This document shows, one piece after another, positions 1 through 6,879 of a stretch of 8,719 nucleotides of DNA. The position numbers and the translations under genes are program-made. A model generated the notes under the pieces. It was given only the letters and a program-made list of their open reading frames with translations, was not told the DNA's origin and searched no databases. Position 1 is the first letter of the stretch, and each line of letters opens with the position of its first letter. The stretch comes from Clostridiales bacterium (GTDB lineage Bacteria; Bacillota; Clostridia; Oscillospirales; Oscillospiraceae), in the NCBI GenBank assembly GCA_004555705.1, contig SFHI01000075.1, positions 1-8,719 on the forward strand. The letters are read 5' to 3'.

Positions 1-48
1 ATTAATCATCTGAACCTGATTCCTGTCGAGTCCGTTAATGTATGCCAT
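1..48 (-). CDS. Transposase N-terminus, probably IS1182 family (partial)
   Basis: Read on the minus strand from the ATG at 48-46, the first 16 codons give MAYINGLDRNQVQMIN, and the gene then runs off the left edge. A start of the form M-x-Y-I-x-G-x-DRNQ is what I know from the N-terminus of IS1182-type DDE transposases, which cut and rejoin DNA at insertion-sequence ends. The start is supported by a GGAGG ribosome binding site about 7 bases upstream and a TATAAT -10 box at 85-90 on the same strand. The catalytic residues lie outside the window, so the family call rests on 16 residues only. The adjoining palindromic element A loses its left end at about 118, which fits this insertion sequence ending there. 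Confidence 0.55.
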   Translation of the reverse strand, partial: MAYINGLDRNQVQMIN

Positions 49-84
49 AGTGCCTACCTCCGTGGTTACTCTTTTCTTTACTCC

Positions 85-90
85 ATTATA
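85..90 (-). promoter_or_regulatory. -10 box for the leftward transposase
   Basis: On the minus strand this reads TATAAT, a perfect -10 hexamer about 37 bases upstream of the transposase ATG. The bases where a -35 box would fall (about 108-114) do not match TTGACA well, so the promoter may be weak or rely on sequence brought in by the insertion. Confidence 0.5.
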
Positions 91-118
91 GCACACTATA
101 CAACCGTTAGACAGTCTG

Positions 119-275
119 GCGCACACTGGCGTGGCAATCCCCCGGTTAGAGGGGAAATGTATCGAATAGTGCCCGGAAGAATGAAAGTCGTTGCTATTTT
201 TGGTGGTAATCGTTTCCTGGTTTCTTTCAACCGGGGGATTGCCACACCAGTCTGCGGACTGGTTCGCAATGACAG
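119..275 (+). repeat. Palindromic element A, left end lost, core inverted
   Basis: Fills most of the gene-free stretch 49-363. It is a copy of the roughly 176-bp inner palindrome seen again at 1601, 4403, 6607 and 7453. The right arm is complete and ends in GCAATGACAG at 275. The left arm starts only at GCGCACACTGG (119), with about 29 terminal bases missing. Arm-specific bases show the normal arm order: GGCGTGGC on the left, CCACACC and GGTTCGC on the right. The 81-bp core (148-228), however, matches element D only as its reverse complement, at roughly 85% identity by eye. The right flank continues through TAATCTG, as in element B, to an outer-arm sequence AAACAACAATTTATCG at 298-313. Confidence 0.85.
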
Positions 276-363
276 CTAATCTGCAACACACACTTTCAAA
301 CAACAATTTATCGTTCTCCGGCTGTATGGGGATGGCGTGATGAGGGAAAGAAGGGGAAAGTCT

Positions 364-1548
364 ATGAGGTATTTATGTCTGCTGCTGGCGGTTTTGCTGC
401 TGGCGGGGTGCGCCGGGGCGGGTGCGCTGCCGGAACAGGAGCCCGCTGCCGCGGAGGGAACCGCTCCGGAAACGGAGGAAACCACCCAGGAAACGGAGGA
501 AACCACCCAGGAAACGGAGGAAGCCGTCCAGGCGGCGGCACCGGTCCACCCGCTGCAGTTTTTCCTGGACAAGCTCTCCACCGAGCAGAAGGTGGGGCAG
601 CTTTTCCTGGCCCGGTGCCCGGCGGAGCACGCAGTGGAGGACATTTCCCAATACCTCCTGTCGGGGTACATCCTCTTTGGCCGGGATTTTGAGGGGCAGA
701 CCCCCGATTCCATCCGGGAGACCCTGGAAAGCTATCAGACGGCCCCGGGGCTGCCCCTCCTAATCGCCGTGGACGAGGAGGGGGGCACGGTGTGCCGGGT
801 GAGCTGCTGGTCCGCTTTCCGGGATACCCGGTTTGCCTCTCCCAGAAGTCTCTATGACAGCGGGGGAATGGAGGCGGTGATTGCCGCCGAAGCGGAAAAG
901 GCCGCGCTGCTGGCCGGCCTGGGCATCAACGTGAACATGGCTCCGGTGTGTGACATCGCGGAAGCTCCCGGGGCGTTCATGTACAGCCGGTCCCTGGGAC
1001 AGGGGCCGGACATCACCTCGGAATTTGTCCGGCGGACGGTGGAGGCTATGGCAGGCAGCCGTGTGGGCAGCGTGCTGAAGCATTTCCCCGGCTACGGGGA
1101 AAACGCGGACACCCACACGGGCTTTGCCCGGGATACCCGCACCCTGGAGCAGCTGGAGGGGTGGGACCTGATCCCCTTCCAGGCGGGCATTGACGCCGGG
1201 TGCGGGGCGGTGCTGGTGGAGCACACCATTGTGGACGCCTTTGATCCGGAGCTGCCCGCGTCGCTGTCCCCGGAGGTGCACCGGTATCTGCGGGAGGAAA
1301 TGGGGTTCCGGGGGGTCGTCGTCACGGACGACCTGCAGATGCAGGCCATTACCGATGCCTACGGCCCGGAGGAGGCCGCAGTGTTGGCGGTGCTGGCAGG
1401 GAACGACCTGCTGTGCTGCACCGAATACCAAGTCCAGTACCAGGCCGTGCTGGAAGCGGTTCAGTCCGGCCGGATTCCCATGGAAACCCTGGACGCGGCG
1501 GTGCTGCGGGTACTCACCTGGAAGCAAAACCTGGGGCTGCTGTTTTGA
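364..1548 (+). CDS. Lipoprotein GH3 glycosidase, NagZ-like beta-N-acetylhexosaminidase type
   Basis: A 394-residue family 3 glycoside hydrolase predicted to sit on the outer face of the membrane. The ATG at 364 is preferred over GTG 337 or ATG 340 because an AAGGGGAAAG ribosome binding site precedes it closely and the product then starts with a classic lipoprotein signal: MRY, a Leu-rich stretch and lipobox L13-A-G-C16. Residues 17-60 form an Ala/Glu/Thr-rich spacer with three tandem TEETTQE-like units, probably a flexible tether. The catalytic domain follows, with VDEEGGTV at about 136-143, K239-H240 in KHFPGYG, the D249-T-H251 pair expected for the acid/base dyad of the NagZ branch, and VTDDLQM with D322 as likely nucleophile. 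NagZ enzymes remove terminal beta-linked N-acetylglucosamine, for example from muropeptides; the substrate here is inferred. PGYG replaces the more common PGHG. There is no clear promoter upstream, and it is isolated by palindromes on both sides. Confidence 0.85.
   Translation: MRYLCLLLAVLLLAGCAGAGALPEQEPAAAEGTAPETEETTQETEETTQETEEAVQAAAPVHPLQFFLDKLSTEQKVGQLFLARCPAEHAVEDISQYLLSGYILFGRDFEGQTPDSIRETLESYQTAPGLPLLIAVDEEGGTVCRVSCWSAFRDTRFASPRSLYDSGGMEAVIAAEAEKAALLAGLGINVNMAPVCDIAEAPGAFMYSRSLGQGPDITSEFVRRTVEAMAGSRVGSVLKHFPGYGENADTHTGFARDTRTLEQLEGWDLIPFQAGIDAGCGAVLVEHTIVDAFDPELPASLSPEVHRYLREEMGFRGVVVTDDLQMQAITDAYGPEEAAVLAVLAGNDLLCCTEYQVQYQAVLEAVQSGRIPMETLDAAVLRVLTWKQNLGLLF
470..532 (+). repeat. Three 21-bp tandem repeats in the lipoprotein tether
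   Basis: Units at 470-490, 491-511 and 512-532. The first two are identical (AAACGGAGGAAACCACCCAG plus G) and the third has diverged. They encode the acidic E/T/Q spacer behind the lipidated cysteine. The repeat is in frame, so slippage would change tether length in steps of seven residues without breaking the enzyme. Confidence 0.9.
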
Positions 1549-1565
1549 AGGTTGAAGGATTGCGG

Positions 1566-1811
1566 TAAATTGGTGTTTACGCTTGCGCGCCTAAAAAACG
1601 CTGTCATTGCGAGCCAGTGCGCACACTGGCGTGGCAATCCCCCCGTTGAAAGGAACCAGGTAACGATTACCCCCCAAAAGCCGAAACAATCCCCGTTTTT
1701 TCGGGTGCTTTTCGGTACATTTTTCCTCTAACCGGGGGATTGCCACACCAGTGTGCGCACTGGTTCGCAATGACAGGTAATCTGGGACGCATCCCTACAA
1801 ACACCAATTTA
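1566..1811 (+). repeat. Composite palindromic repeat B (outer arms plus complete 176-bp inner element)
   Basis: Fills nearly the whole gap between the two GH3 genes. A perfect 13-bp outer inverted repeat, TAAATTGGTGTTT (1566-1578) and its complement (1799-1811), encloses the inner element at 1601-1776. The inner arms run from CTGTCATTGCGAGCC through GGCAATCCCC on the left, and mirror this on the right with two consistent differences. Each arm folds on itself: CCAGTG-CGCA-CACTGG at 1614-1629 and CCAGTG-TGCG-CACTGG at 1748-1763. Inside lie GGTAA-CGA-TTACC and a nested CCGAAA...TTTCGG (1681-1715). I see no protein gene here. It probably acts as a barrier or bidirectional terminator between the genes, which is an inference. 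Confidence 0.9.
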
Positions 1812-1844
1812 TCGATCTTAGAAAAAATGGAGGATATATAAACC

Positions 1845-4214
1845 ATGGAAAAAGAGGAAATTCTCGGCGCGCTGCTGGCGCAGGAGCAGGCGCATCATAA
1901 TCCGGAAAAGAAAATCACCCCGGGGATGCCGGAGCTTTTGCGCTCCGCTGCCGCCCAGGGGGCGGTGCTGCTGGAAAACCGGGTGCTGCCCTTCCCGGAG
2001 GGGAGCCGGATATCCGTATTCGGCAGGTGCCAGGTGAACTGGTTCTGCACCGGCTACGGCTCCGGCGGCGATGTGAATATGCCCTACCAGGTGGGGCTGC
2101 TGGAGGGGCTGCGCCGCTGTGAGGAGCTTGCGGTCAACGAGGAGCTGGCGGAAACCTATGAACGGTGGTGCGCCGATCATCCCGTGGGCTGCGAGGAGTG
2201 GGGCGCCTGGCCCCGGTTCTACCCGGAGATGCCCCTGACCCGGGAGACGGTCACCCGGGCGGCGGAGGTTTCCGGCTCCGCGGTGGTGGTGATTGGCCGG
2301 TCCTCCGGAGAGGACCGGGAGAATGCCCTGGAGGAGGGCAGCTTCTACCTGACGGCCCGGGAGCGGGAGATGCTGAAGCTGGTGACGGAGACCTTCCCCG
2401 ACACGGTGCTGGTGCTGAACATCGGCGCGGTGATGGACCTGAGCTTCGTGAAGGAATACCCCCTCGGGGCGGTGCTCATCGCCTGGCAGGGGGGAATGGA
2501 GAGCGGCAGCGCGGTGGCGGATATTCTCTGCGGCGCATTGAATCCCTCGGGACGGCTGACGGACACCGTGGCTCTGACCTATGACGACTACCCCTCTTCG
2601 GCCCATTTTGGCGGCCTTGACCGGAACGAATACTACGAGGATATCTACGTTGGCTACCGGTGGTTTGAAACCTTCGCCCCGGAGCGGGTGCTGTATCCCT
2701 TCGGCTACGGCCTCAGTTACACGAGCTTCTCCCGGGAGGTGCTTCCCGGCGGGAATCCCCTGGAATTCCGGGTGCGGGTCACCAACACCGGCGCCCGCCC
2801 CGGCAGGGACACGGTGTTCCTCTTTGCCCAAAAGCCCTGCGGCGCTCTTGGAAATCCCGCCCGGGAGCTCCAGGATTTCGGAAAAACCAAACTGCTGGCC
2901 CCCGGGGAGCAGCAGGAGCTGACCCTGCGCACCGATGAATACCGGCTCAGCTCCTTTGACGAGGGGGGCTATACCGGCCACCGGAACTGCTATGTGCTGC
3001 AGGCCGGGGGCTATCGGCTGTATGTGGGCGGGGATGTCCGGGCTGCCGGGGAGGTTGGAATTTATACCGTAACGGAAACCCGGGCCATTCAGACGCTGAC
3101 CGAGGCCGCTGCCCCGGAGAAGCCCTTCCCCATCCTGACCCGGGAGGGCGCGGGGATGGCGCAGGGAAAAACCGTCAATCTGAAGGAGCGGATTCTCGCC
3201 GCCCTGCCGGAGGGGAAGCCCATCACCGGGGACCGGGGCTGGAAGCCCCGGGACGTGCAGGAGGGCCGGGTTAGTCTGGAGGACTTCACCGCCCAGCTGA
3301 GCCTGGAGGAGCTGGAGGCTATCTCCCGGGGGGCCTATGTCATGGGCCATCCCTGGGGCGCCCGGGGCAACGCGGGCATCTTCGGCGGGGTGACGGAATC
3401 CCTCCGGGACAAGGGCGTGCCGCCTGTTGTCACCACCGACGGCCCCTCCGGCATCCGGCTGTACGATTCCTGCTCGCTGCTTCCCATCGGGACGCTTCTT
3501 GCCTGTACCTTCGATTTGGAGCTGGTGGAGAACCTCTTCGCCCATGTGGGCCGGGAGATGGTTGACCGGGGCAGCGACGTGCTGCTGGCCCCCGGCATGA
3601 ACATCCACCGCAGCCCCCTGTGCGGACGGAACTTTGAGTATTTCTCCGAGGACCCCTATGTCTCCGGCAAAATCGCCGCCGCCGTGGTCCGGGGCATCCA
3701 GAGCCAGGGGGTCAGCGCCTGTCCCAAGCACTTCGCCTGCAACAACCAGGAGACCCGGCGGCAGTTTAACGACTCCGTGGTGTCCCAGCGGGCGCTGCGG
3801 GAGATTTACCTGAAGGGCTTCGAAATCTGCGTGAAGGAAGCCGACCCGAAAAACATCATGACAAGCTACAATAAAATAAACGGTGTCTGGGGCCACTATC
3901 ATTATGATCTGGTGCAGACCGTCCTCCGGGGGGAGTGGGGCTATCGGGGCAACGTGATCACCGACTGGTGGATGCAGAGCGCCGCGTCCCCGGAGTTCCC
4001 GGAGCTGCGGGACAACGCCTACCGGGTCCGCGCCCGGGTGGATGTGCTGATGCCCGGAGGCAGGGACTTCTTTGACCGCAGCTTCCAGCCCGACGGAACC
4101 CTGCTGGAAACCTACGGCAAGCCCGGCGGCATCACCCTGGGCGAACTGCAGCTTTGCGCCAGGCACGTTTTGAAATGCGTCCTGGAGCTGAAGGAATTGG
4201 CAATGGACAACTGA
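1845..4214 (+). CDS. GH3 beta-glucosidase-like enzyme with permuted domain order
   Basis: A 789-residue family 3 glycoside hydrolase with no signal peptide, so probably cytoplasmic and acting on imported beta-glucosides or oligosaccharides. The ATG at 1845 follows GGAGG at 1829-1833; the 11-base spacing is rather long. Domain order is reversed relative to most GH3 enzymes. The part that is usually C-terminal comes first (about 30-295, GAVLLEN near its start, FGYGLSYTSF at its end), then a fibronectin-III-like domain (about 305-400, VTNTGARPGRDTV, LAPGEQQ), then the catalytic barrel (about 475-745). The barrel carries DGPSGIR, K628-H629 in CPKHFACNNQE, MTSYNKINGVWG and VITDWWM, with D707 as likely nucleophile. 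The acid/base is probably E156 in GRSSGEDREN, assigned by analogy. The same permutation is known in beta-glucosidases of Ruminococcus albus and Butyrivibrio fibrisolvens. The exact sugar cannot be told from sequence. Confidence 0.9.
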   Translation: MEKEEILGALLAQEQAHHNPEKKITPGMPELLRSAAAQGAVLLENRVLPFPEGSRISVFGRCQVNWFCTGYGSGGDVNMPYQVGLLEGLRRCEELAVNEELAETYERWCADHPVGCEEWGAWPRFYPEMPLTRETVTRAAEVSGSAVVVIGRSSGEDRENALEEGSFYLTAREREMLKLVTETFPDTVLVLNIGAVMDLSFVKEYPLGAVLIAWQGGMESGSAVADILCGALNPSGRLTDTVALTYDDYPSSAHFGGLDRNEYYEDIYVGYRWFETFAPERVLYPFGYGLSYTSFSREVLPGGNPLEFRVRVTNTGARPGRDTVFLFAQKPCGALGNPARELQDFGKTKLLAPGEQQELTLRTDEYRLSSFDEGGYTGHRNCYVLQAGGYRLYVGGDVRAAGEVGIYTVTETRAIQTLTEAAAPEKPFPILTREGAGMAQGKTVNLKERILAALPEGKPITGDRGWKPRDVQEGRVSLEDFTAQLSLEELEAISRGAYVMGHPWGARGNAGIFGGVTESLRDKGVPPVVTTDGPSGIRLYDSCSLLPIGTLLACTFDLELVENLFAHVGREMVDRGSDVLLAPGMNIHRSPLCGRNFEYFSEDPYVSGKIAAAVVRGIQSQGVSACPKHFACNNQETRRQFNDSVVSQRALREIYLKGFEICVKEADPKNIMTSYNKINGVWGHYHYDLVQTVLRGEWGYRGNVITDWWMQSAASPEFPELRDNAYRVRARVDVLMPGGRDFFDRSFQPDGTLLETYGKPGGITLGELQLCARHVLKCVLELKELAMDN

Positions 4215-4241
4215 CAATTCCGGAGTTTCACGCGGCAGACG

Positions 4242-4268
4242 GACAAATTGGTGTTTAGCGGGCTAAAC
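4242..4268 (+). repeat. Extra outer-arm copy with small hairpin
   Basis: Reads GACAAATTGGTGTTT (4242-4256), the outer-arm word that recurs at 4366-4380, followed by a GTTTAG-CGGG-CTAAAC hairpin (4253-4268). Two copies of the outer arm thus bracket the 105-bp repeat unit at 4273-4380. It lies 27 bases past the stop of the beta-glucosidase gene. Confidence 0.75.
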
Positions 4269-4272
4269 CCGA

Positions 4273-4380
4273 GTTGACAGTGGACAGTTGACAGTGGACA
4301 GTTAAGGAGTCCCTTCGGGACGATTTGAAAAAACTAATGTGCTTATCGGCTTCAGTCAGCAAGCCGACAAATTGGTGTTT
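4273..4380 (+). repeat. Second repeat family, copy 1
   Basis: Starts with two and a bit tandem copies of GTTGACAGTGGACA, then a hairpin GTCCC-TTC-GGGAC (4309-4321), then GTGCTTATCGGCTT and CAGCAAGCCGACAAATTGG, ending in the outer arm AATTGGTGTTT. Related units occur at 7338-7440 (same strand) and 7590-7698 (opposite strand). With the element C composite it accounts for most of the 466-bp gap before the kinase gene; I see no protein-coding or tRNA signal in it. Confidence 0.85.
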
Positions 4381-4402
4381 GAAAGGGTGTGCTCAAAAAA
4401 CG

Positions 4403-4548
4403 CTGTCATTGCGAGCCAGTGCGCACACTGGCGTGGCAATCCCCCGGATATTCCGGGATGTATGAAAAACGGACAAACGCCCTAACGAACCGTCCTGAAT
4501 TGTTGGGGGATTGCCACACCAGGAAAGCGGACTGGTTCGCAATGACAG
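4403..4548 (+). repeat. Palindromic element C, same arms but a different core
   Basis: The left arm (CTGTCATTGCGAGCC, then GGCAATCCCCCGG) and right arm (GGGGATTGCCACACCAG ... GGTTCGCAATGACAG) match the other copies, but the total is only 146 bp and the roughly 60-bp core has no visible similarity to the cores of A, B, D or E. The left-arm hairpin CCAGTG-CGCA-CACTGG is intact; the right-arm hairpin is degraded (CCAG-GAAAGCGGA-CTGG). Outer arms are 4366-4380 on the left and a degenerate AAACAATGATTTGTC at 4566-4580 on the right. Confidence 0.85.
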
Positions 4549-4621
4549 TTCTATTTGAGCGCTATAAACAATGATTTGTCGCACTGCGGGTGGGAACCGG
4601 GGTAGATTACGATTTTAAATG

Positions 4622-4649
4622 TTGCTTTCTGTGGGGTGTCTGATATAAT
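4622..4649 (+). promoter_or_regulatory. Extended -10 promoter for the kinase gene
   Basis: TTGCTT (4622-4627), a 16-base spacer and TATAAT (4644-4649), preceded by TG one base before it, give an extended -10 promoter. A start near 4656 leaves a leader of about 25 bases carrying the GAAGGGG ribosome binding site. It also argues against translation from the in-frame GTG at 4636, which would lie upstream of the transcript start. Confidence 0.7.
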
Positions 4650-4680
4650 AATGCCATATTCTGACAAAGAAGGGGATGCA

Positions 4681-6558
4681 ATGGAACAAAGACGCTGTTT
4701 CGGGTGCATGAATCTGACAGCCTCGGAGGTTTGCGAGCGCTGCGGCTGGAGCGCGGGGCAGAATAATGAGTCCCACCAGCTGCCGGTGGGCACCATCCTG
4801 GCGGGCAAGTATCTGGTGGGGCGCGCTCTGGGCCAGGGGGGCTTCGGCATTACCTACCTGGGCTGGGACCTGAACCTGGACATCCGGGTGTGCATCAAGG
4901 AATTCTTTCCTTCCAGCACGGTGAACCGGGATCATGGCCACACCTGCGCGGTGACCTGCAACACCACGATGATGGAGGCAGGCTATGTGACCAGCCGGGA
5001 GCGGTTCCTGCGGGAGGCCAAATCCCTGGCACAGTTCCGCAATGTGCCGCAGATCGTGTCCATATTTGATTTCTTCCAGGCCAACAACACGGCGTACATG
5101 GTGATGGAGTACGTCGAGGGCATCAACATGGCCAAATATGTCCAAACCCGGGGCGGCAGGATCGGCATGGACGAGACCCTGCGGATTCTGAAGCCCGTTA
5201 TGAAGGCCCTGGCCCGGGTGCACAAGGCGGGGCTGATCCACCGGGATATCGCGCCGGACAACATTATGCTCGATCCCCGGGACGGTGCCAAGCTCCTGGA
5301 CTTCGGCGCGGTGCGGCAGGTGGAAAACCCCGACGCGGAGAAGGAGCTGACCCGCCCCACCGAAGCTATTCTGAAAAAAGGCTTCGCCCCCATGGAGCAG
5401 TACCTGACCAAGGGCAGTCTGGGCCCCTGGACGGATGTGTACGCCTTCAGCGCCACGATTTATTATTGTGTAACGGGACGGATTCCCCCGGAGGCCCCCG
5501 CCCGGATGCTGGAGGGCGCGCCTCTGGATTGGAGCGGTGCCCAGGGGATCACCCGGCGGCAGATGGAAGTGCTGGAGCACGGCATGGCCCTCCGGGCCGC
5601 GGACCGGATCGCTTCCATGGAGGAGCTCATGGGGGAGCTCTACAGCCCGGAGGCAGCCCCGAGACGGCCTGAGCCTCCCAAGCCTGAACCGCCCAAGCCT
5701 GAGCCTCCCAAGCCGCCTGTTCGGGAGGAGGACGATATCTTCGCCCCCGCCCCCAGGAAGGGGCTGAAGGCCTTGCTGGATTCTGCCGGGAAGAACGGGC
5801 TTTCTCAGCAGGCACAGAAAAAATGCCGCATGATTTCCGGGGCGCTGTTTCTCGCGGCGGCGCTCTGCGACTACTATACCCTCGCCTATTACGGCTGGGC
5901 GATCGGTTGGGCCGTGGTCCTGAAGATAGCGGCCTGCGTTCTGATGGCCGTGGCCATGTTCACGGGGATATTCCCCCTGGCGGCGGTGGGCGCGGGGGTC
6001 AAGTCGGCAGTGACCTTGTATGCCATCTGGAAAATGTATTCCCGTATGCCGCTCTACTCCTCGGTTCTCTTCCGGATGCTGGTGATGCTGCTGTCGGCGG
6101 CGGGCTTTGTGCTTTTGCTCCTTTCCGCTTTCCTCAGAAAGAAATCCGGCAGACTGTGTCTGAACGGCTCCATACTGGCGCTGTTTGCACAGGGCTATGT
6201 TGAGAGTCATGTGCTGTGGCGGTTAACGACTGCTGATGTACAATCCTTGCTCAGATCGATATCCGATATTTTTGCTGCTCTGCCTGTGATGGTGTGCTTC
6301 GCGTTGATCCTTGTCGTGGTTTATCTGTGCCTGCGGAGCCAAGACGGGAAGCGCGTTCGGACAGCCTGGATTCTGACGGGGGTTTCGCTTCTCGCGGCGG
6401 TGCTGGTGCTTGCTTTGGGCAACTACGCTTTCCGGAGCGCGGCCTGCGCGGTTCCGGCCGCCTTTGCCATCCTTCTGGCGGGCCTTGCCATGGAGGAGTC
6501 CGCTTCGTCCCAGGCCCCGGAAAAGGCGCCCCGGAAAGAGGAGAGCATTTTCGATTAA
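4681..6558 (+). CDS. Zinc-ribbon, membrane-anchored Ser/Thr protein kinase
   Basis: A 625-residue Hanks-type kinase. The ATG at 4681 is chosen because of the GAAGGGG ribosome binding site and the promoter at 4622-4649. Order of parts: a small zinc-ribbon-like head (C6-x2-C9, C18-x2-C21); the kinase domain from about 44 to 310 with glycine loop G51-QGGF-G56, K73 (VCIK), helix-C E112, hinge MEYVEG, catalytic D189 in HRDIAPDN, D207-F-G and GFAPMEQY in the activation segment; a PEPPK linker (about 328-350); then roughly seven or eight hydrophobic segments from about 384 to 605 and a short tail EESIFD. It should phosphorylate Ser/Thr on cytoplasmic proteins from the membrane. The lysine usual two residues after the catalytic Asp is Ala191, seemingly a subfamily trait. 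There is no extracellular PASTA sensor, and no phosphatase or obvious substrate nearby. The signal and targets are unknown. Confidence 0.88.
   Translation: MEQRRCFGCMNLTASEVCERCGWSAGQNNESHQLPVGTILAGKYLVGRALGQGGFGITYLGWDLNLDIRVCIKEFFPSSTVNRDHGHTCAVTCNTTMMEAGYVTSRERFLREAKSLAQFRNVPQIVSIFDFFQANNTAYMVMEYVEGINMAKYVQTRGGRIGMDETLRILKPVMKALARVHKAGLIHRDIAPDNIMLDPRDGAKLLDFGAVRQVENPDAEKELTRPTEAILKKGFAPMEQYLTKGSLGPWTDVYAFSATIYYCVTGRIPPEAPARMLEGAPLDWSGAQGITRRQMEVLEHGMALRAADRIASMEELMGELYSPEAAPRRPEPPKPEPPKPEPPKPPVREEDDIFAPAPRKGLKALLDSAGKNGLSQQAQKKCRMISGALFLAAALCDYYTLAYYGWAIGWAVVLKIAACVLMAVAMFTGIFPLAAVGAGVKSAVTLYAIWKMYSRMPLYSSVLFRMLVMLLSAAGFVLLLLSAFLRKKSGRLCLNGSILALFAQGYVESHVLWRLTTADVQSLLRSISDIFAALPVMVCFALILVVVYLCLRSQDGKRVRTAWILTGVSLLAAVLVLALGNYAFRSAACAVPAAFAILLAGLAMEESASSQAPEKAPRKEESIFD
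5668..5712 (+). repeat. Three 15-bp tandem repeats encoding the PEPPK linker
   Basis: Units at 5668-5682, 5683-5697 and 5698-5712 encode PEPPK three times (residues 330-344). They form a stiff proline linker between the kinase domain and the first membrane segment. The repeat is in frame, so copy number may vary between strains. Confidence 0.9.
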
Positions 6559-6582
6559 AGGATAACACACCGGCAGATCGTT

Positions 6583-6816
6583 CAATTGGTGCTTGCCGAT
6601 TAAACGCTGTCATTGCGAGCCAGTGCGCTTGAGTGGCGTGGCAATCCCCCGGTTGAAAGGAACCAGGTAACAATTACCACCAAAAATCGCAGCAGCTCCA
6701 ACTCTTCCGAGCACTATTCGATACATTTCCCCTCTAACCGGGGGATTGCCACACCAGCGTGCGCGCTGGTTCGCAATGACAGGAATCTTTGGAGCGAAGC
6801 GACAAACACCAATTTA
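6583..6816 (+). repeat. Composite palindromic repeat D
   Basis: Fills most of the gap 6559-6879. The outer arms are CAATTGGTGCTTG (6583-6595) and AAACACCAATTTA (6804-6816). The complete 176-bp inner element is 6607-6782 with an 81-bp core (6655-6735). The left-arm hairpin is broken (CCAGTGCGCTTGAGTGG). The right-arm hairpin is intact but with a changed base pair, CCAGCG-TGCG-CGCTGG (6754-6769). A short GGGGG-CTT-CCCCC hairpin at 6843-6855 lies between it and the next gene. No coding signal is seen. Confidence 0.9.
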
Positions 6817-6879
6817 CCGTTCCGGCGGGGATGTTGAAAAAAGGGGGCTTCCCCCGGGATATTTGCTTAGGAGGAAACA

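Noticed and set aside
364..4214. The two GH3 genes as a single operon
   Set aside because: A complete composite palindrome of about 245 bp fills the gap between them, and no shared promoter was seen; co-regulation cannot be shown.
1818..4217. 799-codon open frame on the minus strand opposite the beta-glucosidase gene
   Set aside because: A mirror of GC-rich codon use on the plus strand; the plus-strand product has clear GH3 motifs and a ribosome binding site.
4200..4220. End of the beta-glucosidase gene built from the GGACA-type repeat (ATGGACAACTGACAATT)
   Set aside because: It resembles the GTTGACAGTGGACA tandem repeat but the match is too short and imperfect to call a repeat overlapping the stop codon.
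4389..4584. Short open frames on both strands across element C (products with CHCEPVRTLAWQ and ALARNDS)
   Set aside because: They are translations of the palindromic arms; the same peptide pieces recur wherever the repeat lies, on both strands, with no ribosome binding site.
4615..6210. 531-codon minus-strand open frame opposite the kinase gene
   Set aside because: An antisense shadow; no known domain, and the plus strand encodes all kinase motifs.
6613..6837. Open frame across element D
   Set aside because: Entirely repeat-derived, ends in the outer arm, no start signal.
6834..6863. Promoter TTGAAA ... GATATT before the small membrane protein
   Set aside because: The spacer is 18 bases and the inferred start would fall on the ribosome binding site, so it is not a credible promoter.
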